Notes: generated by a model from the sequence alone, not told the origin. Shown: positions 27,610 to 41,228, numbered from the stretch's first letter. The stretch: 64,000 bases of DNA from Montifringilla adamsi (GCA_017590115.1 JAGGNK010003335.1:5456001-5520000); one strand, 5' to 3'. Made by a program: numbers and translations.

Positions 27610-29546
27610 GTGCACTGGCACAGCTAGGGTCAAGAAGCCAGTAAAAACTTAAAAAAAAATCAATGTGAAGGAATTTAAACCATTCCAACTACCATTCATG
27701 TTCCTTTTATTTCAAACCTATTAGCAGACACTGGGGAATTAACAATTAGGTGTTCAGAGACTAAAGGATAGGTCAATTTAAGAATAAAGAAGTTGATTTT
27801 CCAGCAAAAGATATCAACAGAATCTCATTTAATTCAATTCAAACATTTCATTTTATTAGAGGTAGATTTGCTATGGTACATATCTCTGGTTATTCCCATA
27901 AAGGGACATTAAGGGCATTTGCCATTATCTCTGCAAGGGAGGGTGAAATAGAAATTACAGCACAAGAATATTCTCTTGAAATTCTTATATATCTGAAATG
28001 TTATATTTAAAGATTCCAGGAAGATTATCTATCCATATGGTAACAAATTATTTTATAATTATAATTATTTATAATTTTATTTATACAAATTATTTGAATA
28101 TGAAGTATATACACACACAAAAATTTGAATGTATTTGGTGGTGGTGCTACTCCTGTGCTTCTCTGCCCCATCCCACTTCCCCATGTGCCCCTGGTCCCTG
28201 GGCAAGCTGGGGGGTCACTGCAGCCCTCACCTTCAGCTCAGCCCTCCCTGGTGCTCACAGTTCACTCTGGCTGAGCACTGGGGAGTGTTCTCATTCACTA
28301 AAAATTGCATTTTTGTGTGACATTTATTTCAGCTGTTTGCTCTTGTTGTCCTTATTTTCATTAATGAGGAGACAGACAGGGGCCTGTGCACCAACACTTA
28401 CTGTGCTGAATCAAATGTGAAATGGTAGCTTGGGAAGATAAAAGGGTTCCAATGCTTTATTAATTCTCAAACTAGCTGTTCCTGGTTCTGTCTTAAGCTT
28501 TAAGTATTTGCATTAAGATCCTGACTGCAAGTAAGTGGTCTCACAAAAACATGTGAAACAGGAATTTTAAATGGAAATGTGGAATGGAAAATATGGCATT
28601 CTGGAGATGGGCTTATCTGAGCATGCAGCAAAGATGCAGTTGTCTGCTAAAGCAATGACTCTGCTCAAAGGACATTCAGCAGGGCAAGCTGGATGCTTTT
28701 TTCTGCCTTGAAATGCAGGTTGCCTTCCTACAATCTTCCCTTCATAATGCATTTTAATCAAGTCACAGGATGGTGAATTTGCAGTCAACCCAAGCCAGGA
28801 ATCTATAATCTCATTGACAATTATTTTATAAATAGAAACAATTTAATACCTTTTTATAAATTTATGTCCACTATGTAGTTGGGATTTAATATGAAAGGTG
28901 TTTTCTGTGCACCTGGATGGAAAGTGGATAAATAAAATCTGCTGAAATTATTCAATTTGTTTTTTCCTGATCATGTGGGGTGTGTTCATTGTGTTGATTG
29001 CTTTTCAAGGCAAGCACATTAATGAAGCACCTTCACTTGCATTCTCCATAGCAAACATTAGTTGAAATAGTTTGCACACAAGTGATGCTGTATCATATAT
29101 AATGAGGAAATAATTAAAGAACCAGACATTCCCATCAAAATGTGTCACTGTGAAAGAGGAGCCAATGCTGTTGTGGTCTCTGCCCTCTGTTTCCATGTTT
29201 TCCACCTGTGAGGGGAGCAGGCAGGGGCAAGTGCTGGTGCTTGTCTTCCCCAAACCCCCTGGTGTGACATCTTGTAAAAGCACTGGCACAATCATGGAGC
29301 ACAGGTGAGGTGGGAGCTGAATGCGAATGTGTTTGATGAACTCCTTCAAATGATGGTGTAGATATGTGGGTTTGCTTGCAGCAATCAGTGCTGCTGGAAT
29401 TGTCTGTCTGACCAGGGCCCCTTGCACCAGCTGAGACAGGATGCCCTGAGGGGCAGGAAGAACCAAACTGAGTTCCCCAGGTTGCATTTGGCGTTGTAAA
29501 GGTTTTAATTTTGTCTGTATGACATTCGTGTTCCTGAGGCAATGGC

Positions 29547-29792
29547 ATGAAGCTGTGCCAGGGAAGGTTCAGGCTGGAGATTAGGAAAACCCTCTTCTCC
29601 CAGAGGGAGCTGAGAATTGGGAACAGGCTCCCCAGTGGTCACAGCACCAAGCCTGACAGAGTTCAAGGAGCATTTGGACAATGCTCTCAGGCACAGGGTG
29701 GGCTTCTTGGGGTTCTGTGCTGGGCCAGGAACTTGACTCAACCATCCTTGTGGAACTCTTCCAACCCAGGAGATTCCATGATTCTATGATTT
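29547..29792 (+). mobile_element. CR1-type LINE 3' fragment (TguSINE1-like tail)
   Basis: A frame reads FRLEIRKTLFSQRELRIGNR, a CR1 ORF2 C-terminal relic. The 3' end reads CCAACCCAGGAGATTCCATG then ATTCTATGATT. This tail type (an 'ACTCAACCATCCTTGTGG' core with 'CCAACTCAGGATATTC'-like end) is the one shared with the SINE at about 33255-33406. Confidence 0.8.
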
Positions 29793-30643
29793 TGTGTATG
29801 TCCAAATTTCCAATCTCTCCTTTACACCCTGGAGGCATTTTCCTGCAGTCCTGCAGGGATGATCAGCTGCTCCCATGGGTCAGTACTTCTGGTGTACGCA
29901 GACATGCAAAAATCAGAACTGGCCTGAAGCCCAGGAGCTGGGGAGTGAGAGCAGAGGTACCTGCTGTCACACAGCACCCACACTGCAGAGCAATGGGGGT
30001 TTCTGGGGGCTGTGGAAAGGATAGAATGGAACCAGTGAGTCAAAGGGCAATATTAAGGCTGGGAATAAAGCATAGAAAAATCATGGTAAATAAAAGAACT
30101 GCTGACAGCAATGAGAAATGAATAATTTCATACAGCAGCTATTGCTGAAAACTATTCCAAAGGACTGGTGGAATTACTCATTGTGCTAATTCAAAGTTAC
30201 CATCCAAAGTCCTGGCAACTGCTGATAAGAGGAAGATCAGCACAACTCACAGCTACCTGAAAGCACTCAAAAAAGATGTGGAATAGCAGAGAGATGTGGA
30301 ATATGTGCTGGGGCAATGTCATCCTCTGCAGCATTGGCAGCGTTAGGCCAGGGCAGCAGTTTGGTTTTAAGGTCCAGGCTGAGTGGGGACAGGCTGCAGG
30401 AGCTCACAGCCTTCACTGCCAGCCAGGGACAGCTTCACAGAAGAATCTTCAGGAAACCAGCTCATGGTCAATAGTTACAAAATTAACCTTTTTATTTCTG
30501 CCCACTGTCTTTAAAACTGTCGTTAAAACAGCTGGTAATCGCTGCTCTAATTAGGTCATGCTCTACACCCTTGGAGACAAGCAGTAAACCTAAAAGAAAA
30601 AAGGGGAATTTGTTTTAGGAGGCATTTATAATAATGTATTTAA

Positions 30644-30790
30644 TAGAATCACAGAATGGTTTGGGTTGGAAGGCACTTCAAGCTTATTTTGTTCCAGTCC
30701 CCCTGCAGTGGACAGGGACACCTTCTGCTAGACCAGGTTTCTCTAAGAACCATCCAAGCTGGACACTTCCAGAGATGAGGCATCCTGTGA
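30644..30790 (-). mobile_element. CR1 LINE 3' fragment
   Basis: The plus strand reads AGAATCACAGAATGGTTTGG, then CCAGTCCCCCTGCAGTGG, ACAGGGACACCTTCTGCTAG and ACACTTCCAGAGATGAGGCA, an antisense CR1 3' end truncated at its 5' side. Confidence 0.86.
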
Positions 30791-31068
30791 AATTCCAGCA
30801 AAACAACCTTAGCCATAATGATCTTTCTCATAACCCTTGGTTAGTTCTTCCCTGGGTTAAGCAGCCAGACTGGGAAGGTCTGTGCAGGTTCGGGTGGTGC
30901 AGCTCTCCAGAGGGAATTACCTGTGTCATTGCAAACAGCTCCAGGTTGTCACAGTAGAAAATATCTCCAGGTTTTATGTAAGTGATTTGCTCGTTATGAT
31001 TTGGAAATGCTTTCCACTAAAAGTGACTGTAGTTCGGATACATTATTCTTTGTATATCTTGTCATTTG

Positions 31069-31144
31069 CACACACATATATATGTGTGTGTGTGTGTGTG
31101 TTTTTACACACACATATACATGCATATACACACACTCATACATA
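31069..31144. repeat. (CA)n/(TG)n repeat with a 22-bp palindrome
   Basis: A CA run meets a TG run through ATATATAT, making 31069-31090 a perfect palindrome. The TG run then leads through TTTTT into another CA run. Confidence 0.9.
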
Positions 31145-33254
31145 AATGGCAGTTATTTGAAGGTAATTGCCTAATGTATATTTATTTTCATTGTGCATTT
31201 TTTAACATTTTCAATTTAACCATAGAGGAAGCCCAGGATAGAGGCAGGGCTGTGTGCAGAGCAGTTCTTTCCTTTTTTTTTGTGTTTACACACACATTTA
31301 TATAATGCAATTAAAGAATGAAAAAATGCCATAGTATGCAGGTAAAGCAGTATTATTTTGTAAAAAGCACATGCAGTAAATAAAAAAACAATATTCAGAC
31401 TAAAAGGAAAGTGAGAAAGAATGTTTGTTTTTATCTGAAATACCATAAAAATCTGAGGAAATTTTTTTGAGGTTATGTCCCCCTCTCCACATATAATCAA
31501 GGATTTATGAAATGAAGCAGGATTTGGAGCAGAGCTTTTGTTTCATGTCTTCTTCTTGGCTCTCTTTATCCTTTTTCATGCCTCAGCAACCTATTTTTTA
31601 TTTAATTTTCCCAGAGCAGTCAAAGACAAAACGTGGATTAGAGCCCTGAGAGCAGCTGAAGCCTGCACTTGGGTAACGGCATCGAGAGTAAAAATGTCCA
31701 GATTGAGGAGACTGCTCAAAGTTTTACTGGACACGTGTGAAAAATATAACTCCAGAGAAGACAAATCAACATTATTACTGCTGGTTATTATTAATTTAGG
31801 TCGTTGGCCTTTGAAGAGGACATTACTGCCCTGCATTGGATGTTGGAAGGTTGAGCTACACTGTGAAAATGGGATTTGGAATGGTGGTGTAGCACACAGG
31901 AATTATTATACAGAAAAGTTTTAAAAGCATCCCTAAGGTACACTGGTCTACTGATCTCTTCTAATCAAAAGTCCTCATTCATGCCTAGACCCTTTTATTG
32001 CTAGACTGATCTACATTTACCTCCCTTTGTCGTGACCTTGTTAAGTGTTTTGCAATGAGAATGGAATTGCAGACACTTTCAAAGATAACATTAATTCAAA
32101 GATAACGGATTAATTATTGACAAATAAACCCACAATAGCTCTCTGCAGTGTGGAGCAGCTCAGGCTGGGTACCCTGGTTTTCCAATGGGAAGAGAATGTG
32201 GTGGTCTCTCCTGAGTTTGCCCACACTGCCTCCGCCCAGGGTTGATACCAAGCTTTCTTGTTTAGAAAATAAGTACTGCAAGTTCCTAACCTTTGTATTT
32301 TTTAAGTAATTTCTGATTATTATGCTCATAACCATCAGACCAACTACATTTGCATTTTGGCCTAGGAGAAAAAAATCTGTACATTTATTTTCATTAAGAG
32401 GATTATTATATTCTTGTCCGAAACAATGCAGCAAAACATCATAGTTACCCTGAGTGATCATTGGGAGTGTGGCTGCTAATTAGTGACTGATTTGAGAAAC
32501 AAAAAATCCACTTGGGAAACATGATAATTACCCACATATTTCTTTGGGTCAGGCAGCCATGTTACATCAAACACTAGATTTATTATTCCATTTATATCAT
32601 TTTGAAATAATTAAAATTGTGTTGTGCATCTAACTGAGCAGATCCAAAGTACAAAATCATACATCTAAATTATGAACCGAATGGCGCATTGCCCAAAAAT
32701 ATGAGTAGTGAAGTACATTTCTACTTCTGGGGAAAAAAAGAAGTAAATATGTATTTTCTACATCACAATTTTTCTAAATATTTGCTGCTTTATTTCCGTT
32801 TGTTTTCCTGTGCCTGAAAATGTGCTAAAACATAGGTCCAAGCAGTACTGGAAAAATGTCAGTATCTCTACACTGGTGGCTACCTCCATTTCCAGGTGTA
32901 CTTGGAGACAAGATCTGGGCCAGGGACAGCCTTGCCTGATGGCAGCATTGCAGGGGATTCAGTTTATTAGTGCCAATATCTAAACATTTATATTAATATC
33001 AAAGATGGATGCTTATCGAGTGAGAATTACCAAATGTGTTCAGTCCCAGAGAGAATCCAGTCACTCTCATGTCACCTTCTAAGCCCTAATTCTTAGGATT
33101 AAAGTAATATGTGATCTCATTTCTGTATTTCTAAGGGATGAACAAAAGATGCTTGTGTTAAACTCAACAAAACAACATTTTGGGAAAAAAAAGTTACTTC
33201 TAGATACTTCAAATCAATCTGACAGCTCACTGCTTTAATCTGACACCAGTAGAA

Positions 33255-33406
33255 TGGCAATAATTTGGAAGGTGTCCCAAAAAGAGCCTTGTGACAAAAT
33301 CACCAAGGTTGTGGGTTTAATCTCCATATAGGCCATTCACTTAAGAGTTGGACTTGATGATCTTTGTGGATCCATTCCAACTCAAAATATTCTTTAATTC
33401 TATGAA
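33255..33406 (+). mobile_element. tRNA-CR1 composite SINE, TguSINE1-like
   Basis: A tRNA B-box-like sequence, GGTTTAATCTC (33314-33324), lies in AAGGTTGTGGGTTTAATCTC and is followed by GGCCATTCACTTAAGAGTTG and a CR1-type tail (GACTTGATGATC, CCATTCCAACTC, ending TTCTATGAA). Known: the zebra finch SINE TguSINE1 has a tRNA-derived head and a tail from a passerine CR1. A weak A-box-like TGGCAATAATTTGG at 33255-33268 sets the approximate start, which is uncertain. The copy is diverged and has lost the final repeated octamers. Confidence 0.7.
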
Positions 33407-36400
33407 ATTTTCTTCTCTAATTTTCTCTTCTTCTTCAATATATAGTGAGTCCTCTGAAGATGCTTTTATAAAATATGTATTTTTTTCTGGGTATAATCCA
33501 TTGTTCTGGAAGCACTGAATTTTGTTTTGTTTTCAGTGAAAATGGTGTCAGTAATGTTTGCAAGAGAGAGCATGTGCCACATCTACTCATTTTTTTAACA
33601 TTTCCAGGGATGGTGACTCCACTCCACCACTTCCCTGCAGAGTCTGTGCCAATGCTTAACCACTCTTTCTGTGATTAAATTTTTCCTAGTATTCAACCTG
33701 AGTAATAGGAAACAAACCAGATGAAACAAATATTATTTTAAGTTTGTAAAATTGATATCTACTAGTGGTTTTTCGGACATGGTTGTGGGGGACACGGACA
33801 CAAACCAGGCTGGGCACAGCATCACCCACTGTACCCACCTGTGGTGACAAATCCATCCTGTTTCCAGAAGCCTAGCAGGGCAGAGGGATGGTGAAGAGAT
33901 GAAGACAGCATCACTGGTACTCACAAGCTGGCGAGTGTGCATCTCCCAGCAGCCGCCCCTGTGCTCCCCGAGGTGACCCACGGGGAAGGCACAACAGCAT
34001 CTTTCTCCCATTTCAGTATTTTGATGTTTTCCCCCCAGTTTGCAGCAATTCCACTTTTCTGCTGCTCTGCCTCTTCAGAGTTTTTGCTGACAGAACAGAA
34101 TGCTGGTAGCAAACACATTATTCATTGTGATTGAATGCCTAGTAATTACGTTATATATTTTTTTTCATTTCTCAAATTAAACCTCTTTGCTATTATGAGC
34201 AGATGTTAAATTCGGGACTGTTGATTGTTAGTGTGACACACACATGAAATATTTTAAATGAGAAGGCTGATTGAATTTTAAACATACTGATCACACTGGT
34301 GGAATTGAAAATAATTGAAACTGGGAATAGCTGAAATGTTTCCAAGAAGAGGAGACAGAGGTGGGGTTTGCTTTTCAAATTCCTGATCACACCAATCATG
34401 TTAAATTCTGCAGACTAAATACAGTAATTTACTGTACATTATAATACCAAACATGAAACTTGCATGGTTGTTACTTCAAAATGCCAGTAGGAAAGTATTT
34501 TAAAAATGAGGCAAAATCTGTTTTCAAATCAAGACTTCAGATTTTACCCATGTGCTTGTAGGAGCTTGTCTTTTTTTTGTTCTGTTTATTTCCTCAGCTT
34601 ATTCAGTAAAATCACGTTTCAGGAAATCTGATATTGCTACCAAGGAAGTGTTACCCACCAAGCAGGCTGAGCTGGCTCTTGCAGTCTTTTCACCTGTAGA
34701 AAGCCCCAGATCCCTTTCCAAACCTGGAGAAGCTGATGGCTTCAGTCTACAAGGGCTGGTGCTAGAAAGAAGGGAGGAAATTATTGTGAAGCACCCAGTC
34801 ACCAATGTGAACCACTAGGCTGGATGTAAGGGTAACCTCTACCTGTGGAGCTGTTTTTATTTTTTGTTTTTTACTCCTGTGGATGGACGGATTTATCTGC
34901 ACTTGTGTTTTGCATAAGAAAATTAACACCCCATCAATGTATTTATGAGAAAACTGTGCTTTACTGGCAATGGAGAACTTTGCAGCATTGTATTTTCCAG
35001 TCACCCTCTTGCTCTGACACCTTTGTGCTGGACCAGTGAGAACTCTGCAGTGCTCCTTGGGACTGACAGGGGCTCTGCTCCCACACTTGCCCTCATGCCC
35101 TGAGGTCTGGCATGAAGTCTGCAGTGTCAGTTCCACCAATCTAGGATGCACATTTTCCAGCTATTGGAAGCTGTTGAGGGTCTGTAGATCACTTTGCTAT
35201 ATTTGAATTAGCAAGATGCATGTGTTACACGTAGAGTTCTCTAACCTGACTTTGCAGGATTTATAGCATACAAGGCATGAAAAATCTGAGTTTGGAAAGC
35301 AATGCAGTAACAATTGCAATTAGCCTCCAGAATCCTCAGGTAACCTTGGGGTGTTAGGTTTAAAGCACATTGCTTTTAATTAAGTTTAGTGGCCAAGTAC
35401 TGCTTTTTCTAAAACATTTTACTGGCACTTCTTCTGCAAGAAATTGCTTTAAAGCCTGAATGTTGCTGCCAGCTCTACCCCATGTGACCTAATGCCAAGA
35501 GGTAACAACTCTGGGAAAGAAAATCCAGATTGAAAAAAGCCATTTCTGAGCAGGGACAACTTTTATTTGTGCCAAACCACTTTTGTATATGTGGTTTCCT
35601 CTTTCATCTGATATAATTTACAGATTTATAACACTTGCTGAACTTCTCAAAACAAGAAAACTCCCACTGAGACTGCAAATCATTGTTGCACTGAGTGATC
35701 CTTGACAATCTATTGTCCCTACATGTGCCACATTAAAGCAGCCTGGCACCAGTTCTAGAGAAAGTCTTCTGACACCCCGTGTCTTCTGGGGCTGTCATCC
35801 TTTATTATGTTCATGATCCATGGAGGAAGGGTTGCTAATAGCAGACATTGACCCACTGGTGGTAATTGCTGTGAAAAAGCTGATTATGTTAATGACAGAA
35901 GGATGAGGCACTGCCTAAAGAGTTAGTACAGCATCACCAGAGATGCTTTATTTATTTAACTGATTGATCACTTAAAGGTTTGTAAACTGCCTTCTCTGTA
36001 TAATAACACTGCATAATCATGTACATACAAATTAAACAATCCGGAGAGCTAAGGCAGAATGGTTGTTGCAGATCTGATTTTCATGTAAAATCTCAAGATT
36101 TTATGGGCTTATTTACATAACAAGTCATGGTCTAGTCTCCTTTACCAGCATCAGCTTGATGTGGAGTTGGCTTCAGCTATAAATTTTTATGGTTTGAAGC
36201 TAGTAATATATAAGAGAATGGTTCACATATTTTAGTAATTTGAAATACATTTTTTATTGAAGAAAACAGCATCATTTTCTTCCAGCAGAACAGTGTCTTC
36301 CTTAAAAATATGATGCTTGCACACTTTCCCTGGGCAAGGTTATGACTTTTCTCCTTCCCATTAATGCCTGCAGACTGCTCCTCCAGGTGTATTCTCCTCT

Positions 36401-36611
36401 TTCTCACCAGCAAATCCATTGCAAACCTCTGGGTCTGAGCATCCCTGATCCCCTGGAGCTGGGGGTAACTATAGCTCACTCTGCTCTCAGACTGGTGAAA
36501 TCCAAGTAGATAAAAAGATTTTTACACAGACAAGGTGTAGGATTGACATGCCCTCCAGCTGGAAAAGTGCAGTCAGAATATTTCTCAGTGAAAATGGTTC
36601 AGTGAAGAGAT

Positions 36612-36677
36612 ATTAGTGGTTGGATTTGATGATCCTAACATTCTTTTCCAACCAAGTGATTTCATAATTTTGTGATC
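36612..36677 (+). mobile_element. CR1 LINE 3' tail, short
   Basis: Contains TTAGTGGTTGGATTTGATGA, TTCTTTTCCAACCAAGTGAT and TTCATAATTTTGTGAT, a diverged CR1 3' terminus. Confidence 0.7.
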
Positions 36678-39600
36678 TTGAGGGTCTCAGCCAAATTTGC
36701 TGACAGCAGTCTCTAAACCAGACATGGCAGAGTTGGTGAAGAAATTACAGCAGGGAAGCTCCGAGCAAAGCTGGGAGAGTGACGCAGAGCTGACCCAAAA
36801 TGATGTCTGAGGATTCTCTGCCTCAGGATCAGCCCTCAATGGTCCCTCTAGGCTGAGCCTTCAGGCTCTCAGCTGCCCTCATTACACAGTGACTGGACTT
36901 GAAATAAAAGGACAGCTACCACAATCCCATTTGTATCATCTTAAACTCATTTGATCATGGCCAGAGGGCTGTAGAAATACATTAATAGATTTCCATGTTC
37001 AGAAGAGGCCATTCCCCCTGTAACCTCTATATATGTTTCTACAGAATTCTACATCTTTTGAATATTATTGTGCTTGACAAATCTGACAGAATGGATAAAA
37101 CCAAACTGATCTGAAGAATTTCACCTCTCTTTCCTCCCTTTCTCATGCAGAAGCATTCCTGTTCCTTCTGCTTTGCAACCCAAGGCAATTTTTGCATTTG
37201 CAACCCCTCCACAGCTACACAGAGGATATATCACACTGTTTGACAAGTTTTCAAACAGCGTGGCCAAACCTTATATCTATGTCATTATGTATTAATATTT
37301 TCTGCACCTTTTTTAGCTGTTATGACTTTGAACTTCTACAAGAAACAGAAACACGAATCCTTTACAGATGATGCAAATAAATAAATCTTTACTTAAACAT
37401 TCTTTAAAAAAATCAGTGTGTGATTGCAAAAAGTCCCTAATTGCATTTCTCTCTCATGTCAGAAAAAAAGACAAACCAGATGTTTGATGTGTATTCAAAG
37501 ACTGAAAGAGAAAGCAGGTTTCTACTACCTTATTTTCCATCTTATTTTAGCTATTACAAAGCAGAATGGGGAAAAAAACCCAAAGCAGAAGTTAACGTTT
37601 TGCCTCAGTTCTCTCCACCTTCCCAGCATCTGTGTTACTTAATAAAAAAAGCAGTCAGATGGACAGATGAGTTTTCATGGCTCTCTTTGTTCTACAGACT
37701 GCAGGGGGCAACATCTGTTTCTCCTGATCCTTTCTCCCCCTTGAACAGGAAATTAAATACAAATTACTCAATTAAAGTAACCTGCAGAATTAACTTAATT
37801 AAAAATAAGGAAGTTCAGGCTGGAGTCCCTTCTCCTCTGCCCTTTGGAAGGTTAACGTGGCCAGGGGAGCGCAGCCCGGTCGGGGCCGTGCTGACATCCG
37901 AGGCTCTGACAGAGCCTGTGCTTGGAGCACGGCTGCATTGCCAAAGCTATTCCAGCGCTGTCAGCCACTATTGATTCAACTGTGTTTGATATTGCTGTTG
38001 GTGACTGAACGGTGCAAATCAGCTTCATTCCTGGCTTTGAAAAGGCAGTGATGCTGTTGCAGCTTCCCTGACCGGTCCACTGCATGAATACTGACAAAGT
38101 CTCCTCATTCAGAAAAGAGTCATTAAAAACCTAGTTGAAATGTTGTATTTGAGTATTTTTGGGGAGAGTCTGCTTCTCTGAAGGTCCCTGTGTGAGAACC
38201 ACATTCTGGTATTCGGAGCACAAATCATCTTTCGTAATAAAAATTCAATAGCTCTCCCCAGAACTACCTGTTAAAACTCAGACAGTAGATTAAATATTTA
38301 CTTGTTCTTTCTCAGGATCCTCTGGCTCAACGGAAGAATTTAAAGAGGTACTAAATGCTGAGGAGCAGCTGGGCAGCAGCAGCAGCAGAGCACCCAGGGC
38401 TGGGGCTGAGGGCACGGGGTGGTGGTGGCTCCCAGACAAGCCCCACAGGATCCAGATACCTTATCTCCTAGTCCTTTCCTTGCACTTAGACATTGTAGAT
38501 ACTGCATAAATCCTTTCTTGGGATTTGACACTATAGACTGGGCGATCTGCTAAGAGCTGATTCAGCAGAGTGATAAAGCCTGTATCTAAATTCCCCTTAA
38601 AATCACTGCAGTATGAACAAGTGCTCAGCTCATGTGGTATGAGTGTGAATAGGTTTAGGTTTGAGCATTATACCTTGGGGTTATACCTTGGGCTGAAGTG
38701 CTTTGAATCAGAGACTGGTTTCCTACAGTCCTACTACAGTTAATTTTTATAGGCTTGAAATACAAGCAGGCACCTGAACTAGTAATTTTGCTATTTAAAA
38801 ATAAAATTAACTGGCATTACAGACTTTCATGCTCCCCCCCATTTATTCTCAAGTAATATCCATGCAGCCATTGAATATTTTGCTCTATTTCAATTAATTC
38901 AAAACTGATGTGGCCAAAGCAATTCTGTTTTTACTGTTAGGGCCAGCTAACGTTTCTTTGTATTTCGTTATTCATTGCATTCACTTGGCCTGAAATGGAT
39001 GTTTGATTGTCATGTAAACTACTTTTCAAATACACTTCTGAGTGCAATAATATTGGGGTGGCTGGTACAACATCTTCTAGTACTGTTAGTGCAAATGACA
39101 AGATAGAGCAGGCATTAATAAGGTCAGACTTTCCATGGTAACCCACCTGAGTGGTGCTTTTTGGTGTGCCTTGTAATGATGGATTATAAACACACACAAC
39201 AGCATTAAAAAAGCAATATTTATACAATGATCTGATTTCAGTCAACCATATGAACTTTATATGTCTCACATCTTTTATTCTATGTACAATTTCCCTCTCT
39301 CTGAAGGGCTTGCTGTAACAATTGAGCAGTGTACAGAAAAGCCTGAGATCTGAACTAGGCAGCTCTCTGAGCTTGTTTTTGCAAATAAATATGAATTTGT
39401 TACAGGAGCTTAGGAGTTTTGCAGGCTTCTTTGGAAATGGCTGACTGAAGGTCAGTAGATATGTTGAGAGGTAATATAAGAGAACTTTGGTGGACTTGCT
39501 TTGCAACTCATACTTTTTAGGTATTCTATTTCATAAAAAAACCAAAACCAAACAACAGAAGAAGGAACTTCAGTGCAATGTACTTTGGAAGTTAATTGGA

Positions 39601-40023
39601 GCAGACATTCAAGTCTTAAGTAAATCAGCTCTGTATCATTTGACACACAACATTACTTCGATTAGTATGACTTTCACCATTATCTAGACACATGAAATGA
39701 TGTACCATACTAATCAGAATATTAAAGTGACACTAGCACTTATATATTATGAATATTTACTCAACAAATGAATGCATGATAAATGAGATTGGTCTAGAAA
39801 TCTTTCTCAGTAGAGAAGATGTGGATTCTATCCCCCTCAGGAAATTCTTTCTTGTGCCTAATCCAGTTATCAAATTTTCAGTGCGTCTTAAGTTGCTTCC
39901 TCCATCCCCCCACAGAGTAGTTCGTGTCTCAGCTCACACAGGGTTTTCTGCACATACATTAATCATATGGACTGTTCTGAAAGGCCCATGAGGCTGAAAG
40001 CTGCTTTGAGACATGTATTTCTA

Positions 40024-40042
40024 TGTATATATATATATATAA
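40024..40042. repeat. Short (TA)n tract
   Basis: About nine TA units following GTATTTCTATG. Confidence 0.8.
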
Positions 40043-40446
40043 TATTTCATGTATTTTACATGTATTTCTACACACCACTTGACCCAGCCACAGATAATGG
40101 GGCCAAAACTGGAGTGTGTAACCCCATAGACAAACCAATTTTCAGTCAGATCATTGTGATCACAGGGTTAGTATGTGGGCTATCTAAAGCTGGACAAGTT
40201 CAAGTGCAATGTCAGTACTGACAGGCCTGTGCTTAGGGCTGTGGATGCACATTTTCTCCCAAAATGACTCAGGTTCCCTCTCCCTGGGGCTCTTCCTGGA
40301 TCACACAAGAAAAGTACAGCTCACCATCTGTGCATAAGGCTAGTACTCAGTAGCAGAGGTGGCTGCCATCCCTCACAGTGTTTGCAGTTGTAAGCTTTCT
40401 GTGAATTTTTCTTGGCTCACTTTTCTGGGGAGGAGGTGTGTTTTAC

Positions 40447-40608
40447 TCAGAGAAGCTGTGGGTGCCTCATGCCTTGAAGTGTTTGAGACCAGATTGGATG
40501 GGGTTTGGAGCAACCTGGTCTAGTGGAAGGTGTCCCTGTCCACAGTGGGGATGTTGGAATGAGATGATCTTCAAGGTCCCTTCCAACCCAAACCATTCCA
40601 TGATTCTA
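40447..40608 (+). mobile_element. CR1 LINE 3' fragment
   Basis: Contains CAGAGAAGCTGTGGGTGCCT, GGAGCAACCTGGTCTAGTGG, AAGGTGTCCCTGTCCACAG and the tail CCTTCCAACCCAAACCATTC, CATGATTCT. It is sense on the plus strand and followed directly by a small direct repeat (40611-40656). Confidence 0.87.
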
Positions 40609-40610
40609 AA

Positions 40611-40656
40611 AACAATGAGATTAAAAATAGCCTGATGAGAACAATGAGATTAAAAA
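40611..40656. repeat. Small direct repeat next to a CR1 end
   Basis: AACAATGAGATTAAAAA occurs at 40611-40627 and 40640-40656, starting within a few bases of the CR1 3' end at about 40608. Confidence 0.8.
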
Positions 40657-41228
40657 AAGCACATTAACAAATGCTGACCTTCAGCTCCACATTAAGACAT
40701 GAACCAAATTTTACTTTGAAAATTCGTAGTCAGAGTCAAAGTAAATTGTCAAAGTGAATCTTACACATTTCCCCCATCTGCCTCTGTGGGCACCTGCCTG
40801 GAGAAGAATACAGGACACCACAGGCTCTTCCCATCCACCAGGAAAAGGGGGTAAAATACACAGGGATTGGCTCCTTGGTGCTGAAAACCCTAGGAATTTT
40901 TACTAATTCTGGTCTAGCATGGAATAATCTTCCAGAGGTAAAAATAGTCTTTTTATAGCTCATTTCTGGGTATAATATTTAAATATTACCAAGGGCTCTG
41001 GTCCATAATCAGGGCTACAACTTTTAAGGTTTCAGTGCATTATTTTCAGGTCCCTTGGCCATCACAGGCCCTTGTGCTGCATGTTTAAGGTGCAGCTGGC
41101 TCCCATGTTGGTGTAGAGCAATCACAGTGACCTTGTACTAGCATTGTCATGGTCATTTCTCGGCCATCCATCATGTCAGGATCTCTGTGTCCTTACACAG
41201 AGCAGGTGACTCCTTCCAGCAGCCCAAG

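Larger units (their letters stand above)
20823..30643. other. Intergenic DNA, no gene seen
   Basis: Contains CR1 fragments at 25385-25660 and 29547-29792, a broken poly-T tract at 23857-23909 and a CA-rich repeat at 27535-27609. The open frame at 26020-26379 looks protein-like but has no family match I know and no splice or promoter context. Confidence 0.68.

Noticed and set aside
27439..27627. Thr/His/Leu repeat protein frame
   Set aside because: It is a translation of the CA microsatellite.
29005..29548. Two overlapping open frames of 160 and 137 codons
   Set aside because: Overlapping frames on the same strand with no similarity to known proteins, adjoining a CR1 copy; no support for coding.
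37441..37974. 177-codon open frame on the plus strand
   Set aside because: Low-complexity start, no recognised domain, crosses a local CpG-rich patch that raises frame length by composition.
38937..39506. 189-codon open frame on the minus strand
   Set aside because: Roughly one frame of this length is expected by chance in 64 kb. It is lysine/serine/leucine-rich AT-type translation with no domain, splice context or family resemblance.
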